Positions 14,909-24,293 of a stretch of 33,264 nucleotides of DNA are shown piece after piece. The DNA is from Acetobacteraceae bacterium (lineage in GTDB: Bacteria; Pseudomonadota; Alphaproteobacteria; Acetobacterales; Acetobacteraceae). How positions within the stretch are numbered: the first letter of the stretch is position 1; every line of letters begins with the position of its first letter. The notes under the pieces were generated by a model. It worked only from the letters and a program-made list of their open reading frames with translations, was not told the DNA's origin and made no database searches. Made by a program: the position numbers and the translations under genes. The DNA lies in the NCBI GenBank assembly GCA_030041255.1, contig JASHOF010000111.1, positions 1 through 33,264 on the forward strand, written 5' to 3'.

Positions 14909-17196
14909 GCGGCGGCCCTCACGGCTTGCGCCCAGCGCCAGACACGCTCGGGTGTCATCGGCAGGCGATCCACCGCGGCCGGAAGTCCAAGTGCGTCGGC
15001 GACCGCATTGGCGAGTGCCGCGCCCACTCCGACGAGGCCTGCTTCGCCGGCGCCCTTGACGCCGAGCGGGTTGAGAGGCGATGGCGAACGGCCGAGATCG
15101 TGGTGAGAGATCGGCGGCACGAAATCCGCCACCGGCAGCAGATAATCGGCGAGCGAGCCGTTCTGCAACTGGCCTGCGCTGTCATAGACGAATGCTTCGA
15201 GCAAAGCGCCGCCGATCGCCTGGGCAGCGCCGCCTTCGATCTGCGCGCCAACGATGTCCGGATTGATCACGGTGCCGACGTCATAGCTGACCCAGAGCCG
15301 GAGCGGCAGCACGCGGCCGAGGGCCGGATCGACCTCGACGGATGCGACGACGGCGCCATGGGCATAGGCCATGTGCGGGGTGGGGAAATAGACGGTGACG
15401 GCCAGTTCCGGGCCGAGAGGATCGGCCCCATGCGCCAGTTCGGATAGCGTCAGCGTGTTTCCATCGGCTGCGGCAACGGCGCCCGGAACGAGGTGGAGAT
15501 TTCCGGCGGTCGTGCCAAGCCGGCCGGCCGCCGCGCTGATGAGCCGGCCGGCCAGTTCCTGCGCCGCCTGCCAGGCGGCATTGCCGGCAAGGACCGTGGC
15601 ACGGCTTGCGAAACTGCCGCCGCCGAATTGCAGAAGTCCGGTTTCGCCGGAGCGGACCAGGATCCGTTCGGGAGCCTGGAAGACAGCCTCGGCGACCACT
15701 TTGGCGAGCATCGTCTCCAGCCCCTGGCCGAGGCTGGTCGCACCGGTTGCGACCTCGATCACACCGCTTGGGTCGAGCGCCACGCGCGCGCCTTCGTAGG
15801 GCCCCTTGCCCGTTTTCTCCACGAAGCAGCCGATGCCAAAGCCGCGGCGGGGTCCGCCGGCGGGCGCGGCGTGACGGTCCGCCTTGTAGCCCGAGCGCGC
15901 GAGCACATCGGCCAGTGCGGCGGGATAATCGCCGCTGTCGTAGATCACTTCCTCACCCAAGGCGCGCGTGCCGAGGCGATAGGGCATCGCGTCGGGGGGG
16001 ATGAAGTTGCGGCGCCTGATCTCGGCGGGATCGATGCCGATCCGCGCTGCCGCGACATCGAGCAGGCGTTCGCGCGCGGCGTTGCACTCGAAGCGGCCAG
16101 GGCCGCGATAGGTGCCGGTCGGCGTCTTGTTGGTCATCACCGCCCGCACATCGCAGCGATAGGCGGTAAAGCGATAAGGGCCTGGGAGCATGCCGGCGGA
16201 AAGCTCGGGCACGATCACGCCATGCGTGCGCATGTAGGCGCCCATGTCGTTGACGAGCTGCACTTCCAGGCCGAGCAGGCGGCCGGCCCGCGTGAGGCCG
16301 AGGCGCATCGCATAGTGCTGCTCACGCGAATGATTGGCGGCCATCAGGTGCTCGAGCCGATCCTCGATCCATTTTACGGGGCGGCCAAGACGCATGGCCG
16401 CGAAGGGGATGAGGAAGTCCTCGGGATAGAATTCGCCGCGCACGCCGAAGCCGCCGCCGACATCGGGCACGACGATATTCAGGCTGCGTTCGGGCAACCC
16501 GAGCATGCGCGCCAGGACGGCGCGGTTGAAATGCGGTACCTTGGTGAAGCCGAAGACATCGAGCCGGCGACGACCCGGATCGAAGGCAGCGAGCAGTCCG
16601 CGCGCCTCGAGCGGCACCGCGCTGTGCCGGCCGGTGTGGAAGGCGAATTCCACGATCTCCTCTGCCTCTTGCATCGCCTCTCCGAGGTCGCCGAAACCGT
16701 CGGTGAAGCGGCAGGCAATGTTGTCCGCTGCTTCGGGGAAGAGAGCGGCCGGCGGATCGGCGAGAGCGTCGGTCGCCGCCGGAAGCTCGGTCGCCTTGAT
16801 CGCGATCAAGGCGGCGGCATCCTCGGCAATGGCACGGGAGGCTGCGACCACGAGTGCCAGGGGTTCGCCGACATAGCGGATTCTCCCGGCGGCGAGCGGG
16901 TATTGCAGATAGGGGTCGAGCGTGGCGTAGGGATTGAGCCGGACCGGGATCGGTTGCGGCGCGGGGCCGAGATCGGCGGCGGTGAAGATCCCGGCCACTC
17001 CGGGCAGGGCGCGCGCTTCGGCAGTGGCCAGGCTTCTCAACTCGGCATGGGCATAGGGGCTGCGCAGCACGGCCGCGTGCAGCATGTGCGGGAGGGCGAA
17101 ATCGTCGATATAGCGGCCCTGCCCGCTCAGAAAGCGGCGGAGTTCCGGGCGCTCCGCCATCTCCTTGCCGATATGACGGAAATCGCGAACATTCAT
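14905..17196 (-). CDS. Molybdenum hydroxylase large subunit (CoxL-like, form II type)
   Basis: A 763-residue molybdopterin cytosine dinucleotide-binding catalytic subunit. The active-site loop is TYRGPGR (residues 362-368), close to the AYRGAGR of form II enzymes and unlike the AYXCSFR of true form I CO dehydrogenase. Other landmarks are PDVGGGFGVRGEFYPE (244-259), TSLGQGLET (487-494) and the catalytic glutamate E718 in GAGEAG. Form II enzymes hydroxylate varied, often unknown, heterocyclic or aldehyde substrates, so CO oxidation should not be assumed. The gene sits between a second large-subunit gene (overlap 4 bp) and the FAD subunit. Confidence 0.9.
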   Translation of the reverse strand: MNVRDFRHIGKEMAERPELRRFLSGQGRYIDDFALPHMLHAAVLRSPYAHAELRSLATAEARALPGVAGIFTAADLGPAPQPIPVRLNPYATLDPYLQYPLAAGRIRYVGEPLALVVAASRAIAEDAAALIAIKATELPAATDALADPPAALFPEAADNIACRFTDGFGDLGEAMQEAEEIVEFAFHTGRHSAVPLEARGLLAAFDPGRRRLDVFGFTKVPHFNRAVLARMLGLPERSLNIVVPDVGGGFGVRGEFYPEDFLIPFAAMRLGRPVKWIEDRLEHLMAANHSREQHYAMRLGLTRAGRLLGLEVQLVNDMGAYMRTHGVIVPELSAGMLPGPYRFTAYRCDVRAVMTNKTPTGTYRGPGRFECNAARERLLDVAAARIGIDPAEIRRRNFIPPDAMPYRLGTRALGEEVIYDSGDYPAALADVLARSGYKADRHAAPAGGPRRGFGIGCFVEKTGKGPYEGARVALDPSGVIEVATGATSLGQGLETMLAKVVAEAVFQAPERILVRSGETGLLQFGGGSFASRATVLAGNAAWQAAQELAGRLISAAAGRLGTTAGNLHLVPGAVAAADGNTLTLSELAHGADPLGPELAVTVYFPTPHMAYAHGAVVASVEVDPALGRVLPLRLWVSYDVGTVINPDIVGAQIEGGAAQAIGGALLEAFVYDSAGQLQNGSLADYLLPVADFVPPISHHDLGRSPSPLNPLGVKGAGEAGLVGVGAALANAVADALGLPAAVDRLPMTPERVWRWAQAVRAAA

Positions 17197-19535
17197 GCGG
17201 CGTCAACACTGAGGGTGCGCACGCGCTCGGGCGTGAGCGGCAGGCGGACCTCTTCAGGATCGACCTCGAGCGCATCGAGCACGGCGCCGGCAATCGCCGC
17301 CGGCGCGCCGATGATGCCGCTTTCTCCCACACCTTTCAGCCCGCCCGCGGTTCCCGGCGAGGCGGTTTCCATGTGCACGATCTCGATGGCCGGGATGTCG
17401 GTTGCTGACGGCAGAAGGTAATCGAGCAGGCTCGCAGTGAGGAGCTGGCCTTCGGCATCGTAGATGATTTCCTCGAACAGGGCGGAGCCGATGCCCTGGG
17501 CGATGGCGCCACGAATCTGGCCCTCGACGCCGGCGGGATCGACCATCGGTCCGCAGTCCTCGGCCACGACGTAGCGCAGCACCCGCACTTTGCCGGTATC
17601 TTTCTCGACTTCCACCAGGGCAAGATGCACCGCAGCGGAAACGGGCGTGATCGGCGAATCGTACGTTGCGTGGACGACGATTCCTGGCTCCGCGTCGGCG
17701 AGGACCGGGGCGTCCGGCCCGTGCGCAAAGGCGGCCAGCGCGGCAAGATCGAGCTTCTCCCATGGAGCTTCGATCTGCGCGACCGCTCCGGCTTCGTAGC
17801 GAAGCGCATTTGCCGGCAGGTTCCAGCGCGCGGCGGCGAATGCGATCAGGCGCTGTTCGAGACGCTCGGCGGCCGTGAGCAGGGCACCGCCGCCGCCCAC
17901 CATGCTGCGCGAAGCGAACGTGCCGGAGCCGTATGGCGTGCGCGCCGTATCGCCGAGCGCGATGCGGATGGACGCTTCGGAAATTCCCAGCTTCTGTGCA
18001 AGCAGGCGCTTGAACGCGTGGCGCTGGGTCTGGCCCTGGGTGGGGGTGCTCACGGCGGCTTCGATCTGGCCGTTGCGATCGAGCGTGAGACGGGCGGCAT
18101 CGGTGCCCGGCACGTGCACCATGCCGCGGCGGCGATAGACGGCGCGGTTCATGCCGGTGGGTTCCACGAAGCAGGCGATACCGATGCCCAGCAGGCGGCC
18201 CGAGATGCGCGCGCACGCCTGCTCCTCGCGCCAGGCACCATAGCCGGCCGCACGGGCGGTGAGTGCGAGCAGTGCAGGATAATCGCCGCTGTCATAGAGG
18301 GCGCCGGCCGCGCTCGTGGCGGGCATATCGGCGGGCGGAATGAGGTTGCGGGCGCGGAGTTCCAGGGGATCGATGCCGAGCTTGCGCGCCAGGCGGTCCA
18401 TCAGGCCTTCCATGACCATCGGGCCGAGAGTGAAGCCGACGCCCCGAAAGGCGCCGACAGGGCAGCGATGCGTCGCCACCGCCGCCCCTTCGTACGCGAA
18501 GGCCGGTAACCGATACGGCCCCGGCAGGGCGCTGGCAATGGTCAGCGGCTCGAGAGCGACTGAAAGCGGAAAGCTCGAATAGGCGCCGGCATTGACAAGC
18601 GCGCGCGCCCTGAGCCCGCGCAGAATTCCGTCGGGCCCGGCAGCCAGTTCCGCCTCCACCACCGCATCGCGCGCATGGAAGCTGGCGAGGAAGTTCTCCA
18701 GCCGGTCTTCCGTCCATTTGACGGGTCGGCGGAGGCGGAGCGCGAGATGCGCGAGCACCACTTCCTCCGGCAAGGCCTGCATCTTGATGCCGAAGCCGCC
18801 GCCGACGTCGGGCGCGATGACACGCACGGCAATATCGCCAAGATCGAGGCAGTCGCGAATCAGATCGCGCAGCAGATGCGGGATTTGCGTCCCGCTCCAC
18901 AGTACCAGCTCGCGCTCGTTGGCGCGGAAGTCGGCGAGAGCGCCACAATTCTCGATCGCCGCGCCGGTGACGCGCGGATGGCGGAAGCGCCCTTTGACCG
19001 AGACCACCGGATCGGCCGCGGGTGAGCCGGCCTCGAGCGTGGCGGCGAACAGCCGGTTGTCGGAAAGCCCATCGTGCACGCGAGGCGCGCCGGGGCCGAG
19101 CGCCGCTTCTGCCGCGGAGACAGCAGGCTGCGGCGCATACGCGATGTCGACCAGCGCGGCGGCGTCTTCGGCAAGATAGCGGCTCTCCGCGACGACGACG
19201 GCGACCGCCTCGCCGACATAGCGCACCTCGCCGGCTGCCAGCACCGGCCAGTCGGTACAGCGGTAGGTGGCGCGCGAATCCGTCGCGATCCGCGTGCGGA
19301 TCGGCCGCACTTCCCCTGGCAAATCCGCGCCGGTGAGCACCGCGGCCACACCTCTCGCCGCGCGCGCCGCCCCGGCGTCGATGGTTTCGATGCGCGCCGC
19401 CGGATGCGGGCTGCGCACAAACGCAGCATGCAGCATTCCAGGGACATGGAGATCGTCGAGGAAACGGCCGCGGCCGAGAACGAGGGGATGGAGCTCTTCA
19501 GGTCCGGGAGAGGGCTGCGTAACCCCCTCAGCCAT
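17193..19535 (-). CDS. Second molybdenum hydroxylase large subunit with variant active-site loop
   Basis: A 780-residue homologue of the neighbouring large subunit. It keeps PDVGGGFGIKMQALPEE (242-258), a Gln in TPTQGQTQ (498-505) and the catalytic glutamate E738 in GVGESG. Its active-site loop reads AFRGVGF (362-368), ending in Phe where form II enzymes have Arg. The sequence is intact, with no frameshift, so it is likely functional with a different substrate pocket. Only one FAD subunit and one 2Fe-2S subunit are encoded, so either both large subunits share them or they form a mixed complex. It overlaps the SDR gene by 8 bp and the first large subunit by 4 bp. Confidence 0.88.
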   Translation of the reverse strand: MAEGVTQPSPGPEELHPLVLGRGRFLDDLHVPGMLHAAFVRSPHPAARIETIDAGAARAARGVAAVLTGADLPGEVRPIRTRIATDSRATYRCTDWPVLAAGEVRYVGEAVAVVVAESRYLAEDAAALVDIAYAPQPAVSAAEAALGPGAPRVHDGLSDNRLFAATLEAGSPAADPVVSVKGRFRHPRVTGAAIENCGALADFRANERELVLWSGTQIPHLLRDLIRDCLDLGDIAVRVIAPDVGGGFGIKMQALPEEVVLAHLALRLRRPVKWTEDRLENFLASFHARDAVVEAELAAGPDGILRGLRARALVNAGAYSSFPLSVALEPLTIASALPGPYRLPAFAYEGAAVATHRCPVGAFRGVGFTLGPMVMEGLMDRLARKLGIDPLELRARNLIPPADMPATSAAGALYDSGDYPALLALTARAAGYGAWREEQACARISGRLLGIGIACFVEPTGMNRAVYRRRGMVHVPGTDAARLTLDRNGQIEAAVSTPTQGQTQRHAFKRLLAQKLGISEASIRIALGDTARTPYGSGTFASRSMVGGGGALLTAAERLEQRLIAFAAARWNLPANALRYEAGAVAQIEAPWEKLDLAALAAFAHGPDAPVLADAEPGIVVHATYDSPITPVSAAVHLALVEVEKDTGKVRVLRYVVAEDCGPMVDPAGVEGQIRGAIAQGIGSALFEEIIYDAEGQLLTASLLDYLLPSATDIPAIEIVHMETASPGTAGGLKGVGESGIIGAPAAIAGAVLDALEVDPEEVRLPLTPERVRTLSVDAA

Positions 19536-20337
19536 TACGCAGCGCGTCCATCAGCGGCTTTTCCTGGCCACCGTCGATCTCGATCATCGTGCCGTTGATG
19601 AAATGCGCACGGTCCGAGGCAAGAAAAACGACAAGGTCGGCCACCTCTTCAGGTTCGGCGATGCGGCCGAGCGGAATGCTGCGCGGCGCGAGCCTGTCGG
19701 CCTCTTCGTACGAGAGGTGCATGTCGCGCGCCATGGCGCGCACCAGGCCGTCCCAGCGTTCGGTGCGAACCGGGCCCGGATTGACGGCGACGAACGTGAT
19801 GTTCTCCCGGCCCCACTGACCCGCCATGGAGAGAGTGAAGTTCTGGCCGGCGGCATTGGCAGCACCCGGAGCGATTTCCCAATAGGAGGGCTTCACGCCG
19901 TCATTTCCGATCAGGTTGACGACCCGGCCTTTCCCCTGTCGGCGCATGTGCGGCAAAGCGGCGCGAACGCAGCGGACGTAGCCCAGGAACTTCAGTTGCA
20001 GCGCGGCTTCCCAGTCTTCATCCGTCAACTGCCCGATGACGCCACCGCGCGCGGCGCCGGCATTGTTGACGAGGATGTCAAGCCGGCCGAAGCGTGCGAC
20101 GACTGCCTCGACCAGCCGGTCCGCATCCTCCGTTCGCGTCAGGTCGGCGCGAAAGGCAAAGGTTTCGGCTCCGCTTTCCGCGTGGATGGCAGAAGCGGCC
20201 GCCTCGACTTCCGATTGCGTGCGCGCGGCAAGCGCGACGCTGCATCCTTCGTGGGCGAGCCCGCGCGCGATCGCCTTGCCGATTCCCTTGCTGCCGCCGG
20301 TGACCAGTGCGACACGACCGCGCAATCCAAGATCCAT
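19528..20337 (-). CDS. SDR-family oxidoreductase lacking the canonical Tyr-Lys pair
   Basis: A 269-residue short-chain dehydrogenase/reductase fold. The nucleotide site is TGGSKGIG (13-20), followed by NNAG (91-94) and VNPGPVRTER. The C-terminal half is normal up to IDGGQE. The catalytic YxxxK is missing: the equivalent stretch reads APGAANAAGQN, with Pro and Asn at those positions, and the Ser is replaced in NLIGNDG. Related SDRs with an NAA motif exist, so this is a subfamily trait and not necessarily a pseudogene. It is the first gene of the hydroxylase operon and may process the hydroxylated product. The 109-bp gap on its upstream side (20338-20446) may hold the operon promoter. Confidence 0.88.
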   Translation of the reverse strand: MDLGLRGRVALVTGGSKGIGKAIARGLAHEGCSVALAARTQSEVEAAASAIHAESGAETFAFRADLTRTEDADRLVEAVVARFGRLDILVNNAGAARGGVIGQLTDEDWEAALQLKFLGYVRCVRAALPHMRRQGKGRVVNLIGNDGVKPSYWEIAPGAANAAGQNFTLSMAGQWGRENITFVAVNPGPVRTERWDGLVRAMARDMHLSYEEADRLAPRSIPLGRIAEPEEVADLVVFLASDRAHFINGTMIEIDGGQEKPLMDALRNG

Positions 20338-20446
20338 TTTCCGGCGTTTCCGTTTCAGCGGCGAGGAACGAATACGGCGGATAGCATTCAGCCGCGAGGC
20401 GGGTCAACTGCGGGGCAGCGGGCAGCGCCTCAGTCCGGATTTCCGC

Positions 20447-21217
20447 TCACGGCTTCAGGCGGTAGCCGGTGCGGAATATCCACCACAGCAACGCCAGGCA
20501 CAGCACCATGATACCCACGACGAAGGCGAGGCTCACCCTGACGCCGACATCCCCCACTCCGTAGAAGCTCCAGCGGAACCCGCTGACCAGATAGACCACC
20601 GGATTGAACAGGCTGATCGTCCGCCATGGCTCAGGCAACATGTCGATCGAGTAGAACGCGCCACCCAGGAAGGTGAGCGGGGTGACCACAAGAGACGGAA
20701 TGATGGCGAGCTGCTCGAAACTCTCCGCCCAGATACCGACGAGGAATCCGAACAAGCCGAAGCTCACCGCGGTCAGCAGGAGAAAGGCCACCATCCAGCC
20801 GGGATGCATGATCCTGACCGGCACGAAGAGCGTCGCCGTGGCGAGGATGATCAGGCCGATCAGCACCGATTTCGTCGCCGCCGCGCCGATATAGGCGAAT
20901 ACCGCCTCCGTGCTCGAGATCGGCGCGGATAACAGCTCGAAGATCGTGCGGGTGAATTTCGGGAAGTAGATCGCGACCGATGCGTTGGATATGCCCTGCG
21001 TCAGCAGTGTCAGCATGATGAGCCCCGGCACGATGAATGCGCCATAGCCGACGCCGCCCACCTGTTGCATGCGCGAGCCGATCGCGCCGCCGAACACGAT
21101 GAAGTAAAGCACGGTGGTGATCACAGGGGTGGCCACGCTCTGCCACACCGTCCGTCGCGTGCGCGCCATCTCGGTGCGGTAGATCGCCCACATTCCGGGA
21201 AGGTTCAATCCGCTCAC
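20447..21217 (-). CDS. ABC-2 type permease (YadH-like)
   Basis: A 256-residue membrane protein with six predicted helices and the ABC-2 family signature in the C-terminal half ([35 protein letters not shown], of which FxGGxFY and NPxxYxxxxxR are the conserved parts). It matches the YadH/ABC-2 exporter group. The ATG overlaps the upstream ATPase stop (ATGA), so it forms the membrane half of that exporter. Cargo unknown; the YadGH group is poorly characterised. The stop is 109 bp upstream of the SDR start on the same strand, so read-through into the hydroxylase operon is possible. Confidence 0.9.
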   Translation of the reverse strand: MSGLNLPGMWAIYRTEMARTRRTVWQSVATPVITTVLYFIVFGGAIGSRMQQVGGVGYGAFIVPGLIMLTLLTQGISNASVAIYFPKFTRTIFELLSAPISSTEAVFAYIGAAATKSVLIGLIILATATLFVPVRIMHPGWMVAFLLLTAVSFGLFGFLVGIWAESFEQLAIIPSLVVTPLTFLGGAFYSIDMLPEPWRTISLFNPVVYLVSGFRWSFYGVGDVGVRVSLAFVVGIMVLCLALLWWIFRTGYRLKP

Positions 21218-22140
21218 GCCCGGCCCTCCACCAGACCCACGAAGATGTCCTCGAGCGAGGTCCGGCTGGTCTCGAGATCCTTGTAGTCGATCCCGGCGGC
21301 GCCCAGGTCTCGAAGCAGGCGGGGAATGCCGGTGTCCGGTGCATTGGCGTCGAAATCATAGACCAGGCGCTCGCCCTCCGCCTCCAGCCGCAACGGCCAG
21401 CCGGCGAGCGCCGGCGGGATTGCCTCGATCCGCTTCTGCACCATGATGCTCAGCCGCCGTTTGCCGAGCTTGCGCATCAGCGCCGCGGTCTCCTCGACCA
21501 GTATGAGCCGGCCGCGGTCGATCACGCCAACGCGGTCCGCCATCTCTTCGGCCTCCTCGATGTAATGCGTGGTCAGGATGATGGTGACGCCGCGATCCCG
21601 CAGCCGACGCACAATCCCCCACATGTCGCGACGCAGGTTGACATCGACCCCGGCGGTCGGCTCGTCGAGGAAGAGGATGTCCGGCTCATGGCTCAGCGCC
21701 TTGGCGATCATCACGCGGCGCTTCATGCCACCCGACAGCTCGATCACGCGCGCGCGGCGTTTCTCCCAGAGCGAGAGATCGCGAAGCAGCCGGTCGATAT
21801 GGCCGGGGGCCGCGTGCCTGCCGAACAAACCGCGGCTGAAGCGCACCGTATCCTCCACCGTCGCGAAGATATCGAGCGCGATCTCCTGCGGAACGAGTCC
21901 GATCATCGCCCGCGCGGCACGATATTCCTGCACGATGTCGTGTCCATCGACGAGGACCCGCCCCGAGCTCATCGAAACCAGGCCGCAGATGATGCTGATC
22001 AGCGTCGTTTTACCCGCCCCGTTGGGACCGAGCAGCGCGAATATCTCGCCCTTCTCGACGGTAAGATCGATTTCATGCAGTGCGATCTGACCGGACCTGT
22101 AGGTTTTCGTCACGGCAGAAACGGAAATTACCGGCGACAT
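21214..22140 (-). CDS. ABC transporter ATP-binding protein (YadG-like)
   Basis: A 308-residue ATPase: Walker [10 protein letters not shown] (38-46), signature LSGGMKRR, Walker [14 protein letters not shown]-loop [12 protein letters not shown] roughly 80-residue C-terminal extension follows ([18 protein letters not shown]... to [12 protein letters not shown]), typical of DrrA/YadG-type exporters. ATG 22140 is chosen over an upstream in-frame start because AGGAG lies 6 nt before it and the upstream part has no family features. It pairs with the permease encoded immediately downstream. Confidence 0.92.
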   Translation of the reverse strand: MSPVISVSAVTKTYRSGQIALHEIDLTVEKGEIFALLGPNGAGKTTLISIICGLVSMSSGRVLVDGHDIVQEYRAARAMIGLVPQEIALDIFATVEDTVRFSRGLFGRHAAPGHIDRLLRDLSLWEKRRARVIELSGGMKRRVMIAKALSHEPDILFLDEPTAGVDVNLRRDMWGIVRRLRDRGVTIILTTHYIEEAEEMADRVGVIDRGRLILVEETAALMRKLGKRRLSIMVQKRIEAIPPALAGWPLRLEAEGERLVYDFDANAPDTGIPRLLRDLGAAGIDYKDLETSRTSLEDIFVGLVEGRA

Positions 22141-22708
22141 GGACACTCCTGCTCGCGCCTCTGACAGCCTGCTTGCGCTCGATCTCGCGCCCGACTGCTG
22201 CACTGTCCATATGGCCCTGCGCGCGTGCAACGGCACCCCGACCGCTCCGCCCAGCGCCCTGGCAGGCCATCGGCAACCTGCTCGGCCGGTCCGATCCGGC
22301 CGGGTGCCCCGGCCACCTTCGTCACTGCCTCTATGCACAGTCAGGGTGATAATCAGGGGAATCGCATTTGGAATTCACTTGACGGAGCGAGCCGGGGTCT
22401 TGCCCGACGCGGGGCGAATCGATTCTGCCCCCGGCGGTTGGCCGCGCATCCGCACGAGGGCCGACGGAGAAGGACGGCGCAAAAGCGTGTCCGGCTTGGC
22501 TGAATATGTTCTGCCTGGTCGAGCCGGAGGGATTGTCTTCGGTGGCCCGCCGGTTTCCTTCGTTCGCTTTTGGAGACGGCAGCGATGGCAGGAGCAGGAT
22601 CCGGAAAGTCAGGTCAGTGAGGCGAGCGCCTCCCTCACCCCCCGCCCCCTCACCGGGACCCCGGCCCGGAGGGAGCGGGGAGGAACCGCAAGAGAGTGGG
22701 CGAGTTTC
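22141..22708. other. 568-bp intergenic region, upstream of the YadG-like gene
   Basis: No gene is supported here. The region must hold the promoter of the exporter (minus strand). Near 22622-22682 is a very C-rich then G-rich stretch (CTCCCTC ... GGAGGGAG with an internal CCGGG/CCCGG) that could fold into a long hairpin and terminate the acyl-CoA dehydrogenase/NIPSNAP transcript ending at 22709. A T-run is lacking. Confidence 0.4.
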
Positions 22709-23029
22709 TCAGTGGACCGGGGAAAAATCGGTCGGGCGGAGAAAGCGGTTCTCCTGAGAAACGAGAAGGCCGAGCTCGGCAGACTTCTTCAGATAGGCGG
22801 CCCAGGCGGGATCGGCGGCCATGGCGGTGCGGCGGGCTTCGCGGTCGGCCTGGCTCTCGTAGCCCCAGAGATGCACCACCTGATTGAGCGGGCCTTCCAC
22901 GGAGACGAACCAGCCAAGGCAGCGGCCGAGATATTTCTGTTGCAACGGCCAGCCTTCGGACTTGTAGAGGGCGACGAACTCCGCGGTCTTGCCGGGGCGG
23001 ACAGTGTAGATGCGCAGGTCGACGATCAT
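22709..23029 (-). CDS. NIPSNAP-family protein
   Basis: A 106-residue small alpha/beta-barrel protein beginning MIVDLRIYTVRPGKTAEFVALY, with HLWGYESQADREARRTAMAADPAWAAYL in the middle; both are characteristic of NIPSNAP domains (dimeric ferredoxin-like fold). Members often sit beside catabolic genes and their function is unclear. AAGGAG 7 nt upstream of ATG 23029 is a strong ribosome site and fixes the start. It follows the two acyl-CoA dehydrogenases by 103 bp on the same strand. An imperfect hairpin (CCCCTTGGC with GCCCGAGGGG, about 23053-23077) lies in that gap. Confidence 0.85.
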   Translation of the reverse strand: MIVDLRIYTVRPGKTAEFVALYKSEGWPLQQKYLGRCLGWFVSVEGPLNQVVHLWGYESQADREARRTAMAADPAWAAYLKKSAELGLLVSQENRFLRPTDFSPVH

Positions 23030-23132
23030 GCCGTTTCTCCTTCTGGCGGGGATGTTCCCCTTGGCAAGGCTGCCCGAGGGGATGGCGGAGGTAAACCCGG
23101 GCGCGGCGGATGCGGTCCCTTCCGATTGCCGC

Positions 23133-24293
23133 TCAGCCCGGCAATTCGAGGACGTTCTTGGCGATGATGTTGCGCTGGATCTCGTTGGTACCGCCGTAGA
23201 TCGAGGTGGGGCGGGACTGGATGAACAGCCCGGAGGGATGCAGCTCGCGGTTGCCGCCCATCGGTTCGAGCAGTCCGGCATTTTCGCCGGCGATCTCGAG
23301 CATCGTTTCGGTGATGCGCTGGTAGAGCTCGCTCTGGTTCACTTTGAGCATGGAGACGTCGGCGCCGAGTGATTCGCCGCGTCGCACCTGCTCGGCAAAG
23401 TCCTCGTAGAGGGCCTTGTGATCGGCGAGGTCGAGGCGGAGGCGCGTGTAGCGATCCTGGAAGGAGGGATCGTCGGCGAGGCCCATCCGCTCGGCGAGCA
23501 GGCGGAGGCGGGCGAGGGCGTAAGAGGCCTGCTTGGGCGAGCCGAGGAGGAGGCGCTCGAAGCCGAGCAATGCCTTGGCCATGCTCCAGCCGCGATTGAT
23601 CTCACCCACGAGGTTCTCGCGCGGCACGCGTACGGTGTCGAAGAAGGTTTCGCAGAACTCGTCGTGCAGATCGAGATTGATGATCGGGCGGACGGTGATG
23701 CCGGGGAGGTCCATCGGGACCAGCAGGAAGCTGATGCCCTGCTGCTGCTTCGCATTCCTGTCGGTGCGGACGAGGAGGAAAATCCAGTTGGCGTCGGTGG
23801 CGAGGGTGGTCCAGGTCTTCTGGCCGTTGAGGACCCAGTGATCGCCGTCGAGCACGGCCTCGGTGCGGAGGCTGGCGAGATCGGAGCCGGCGTTCGGCTC
23901 GCTGTAGCCCTGGCACCAGATGTGCTCGCCGGACAGAATTTTCGGAAGGAAGAAGCGTTTCTGCGCATCGGTTCCGAAACGGATCAGCAGCGGGCCGATC
24001 ATGGTGATGCCCATGTCGTTGAACCGGGCGCAGCCATGACGCTCGAACTCCTCGATCATGACGAGCTGGCGGGCCGCGGAGAGGCCCATGCCGCCCCATT
24101 CGCGCGGCCAGCCGGGGGCCAGCCAGCCGGCACGAGAGAGCGCGAGGTACCAGGGCTTCGTGTCGCGAAAATGCAGCCGCTTCGGCGGATTGCGGAGCGC
24201 GGGCGGATAGTTGGCGACGAGGAACTCGCGGATGCAGGAGCGAAAGGCGGACTCCTCGAGCGAAGCGAGGGCTTCGGGCGAAATGTCAGGCAT
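23133..24293 (-). CDS. Acyl-CoA dehydrogenase (FadE-type), subunit of a likely pair
   Basis: A 386-residue flavoenzyme of the acyl-CoA dehydrogenase family: CQGYSEPNAGSDLASL (flavin/substrate segment), WVLNGQKTWTT and a C-terminal IYGGTNEIQRNIIAKNVL. At the site of the MCAD-type catalytic Glu (YEGT) the sequence is YGGT, so if active it uses a base elsewhere, as in several FadE-type enzymes of steroid or branched-chain acyl degradation. It overlaps the adjacent acyl-CoA dehydrogenase gene by 8 bp, as in known alpha2beta2 heterotetramers such as FadE26-FadE27. Substrate not defined by the sequence. Confidence 0.9.
   Translation of the reverse strand: MPDISPEALASLEESAFRSCIREFLVANYPPALRNPPKRLHFRDTKPWYLALSRAGWLAPGWPREWGGMGLSAARQLVMIEEFERHGCARFNDMGITMIGPLLIRFGTDAQKRFFLPKILSGEHIWCQGYSEPNAGSDLASLRTEAVLDGDHWVLNGQKTWTTLATDANWIFLLVRTDRNAKQQQGISFLLVPMDLPGITVRPIINLDLHDEFCETFFDTVRVPRENLVGEINRGWSMAKALLGFERLLLGSPKQASYALARLRLLAERMGLADDPSFQDRYTRLRLDLADHKALYEDFAEQVRRGESLGADVSMLKVNQSELYQRITETMLEIAGENAGLLEPMGGNRELHPSGLFIQSRPTSIYGGTNEIQRNIIAKNVLELPG

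Noticed and set aside
15493-17421. 642-codon plus-strand frame inside the hydroxylase large subunit
   Set aside because: It is antisense to an intact CoxL-like gene with clear motifs; His/Glu/Gly/Arg-rich shadow.
14905-19535. Aerobic CO dehydrogenase (form I)
   Set aside because: Neither large subunit has the AYXCSFR active-site loop, so CO oxidation is not supported.
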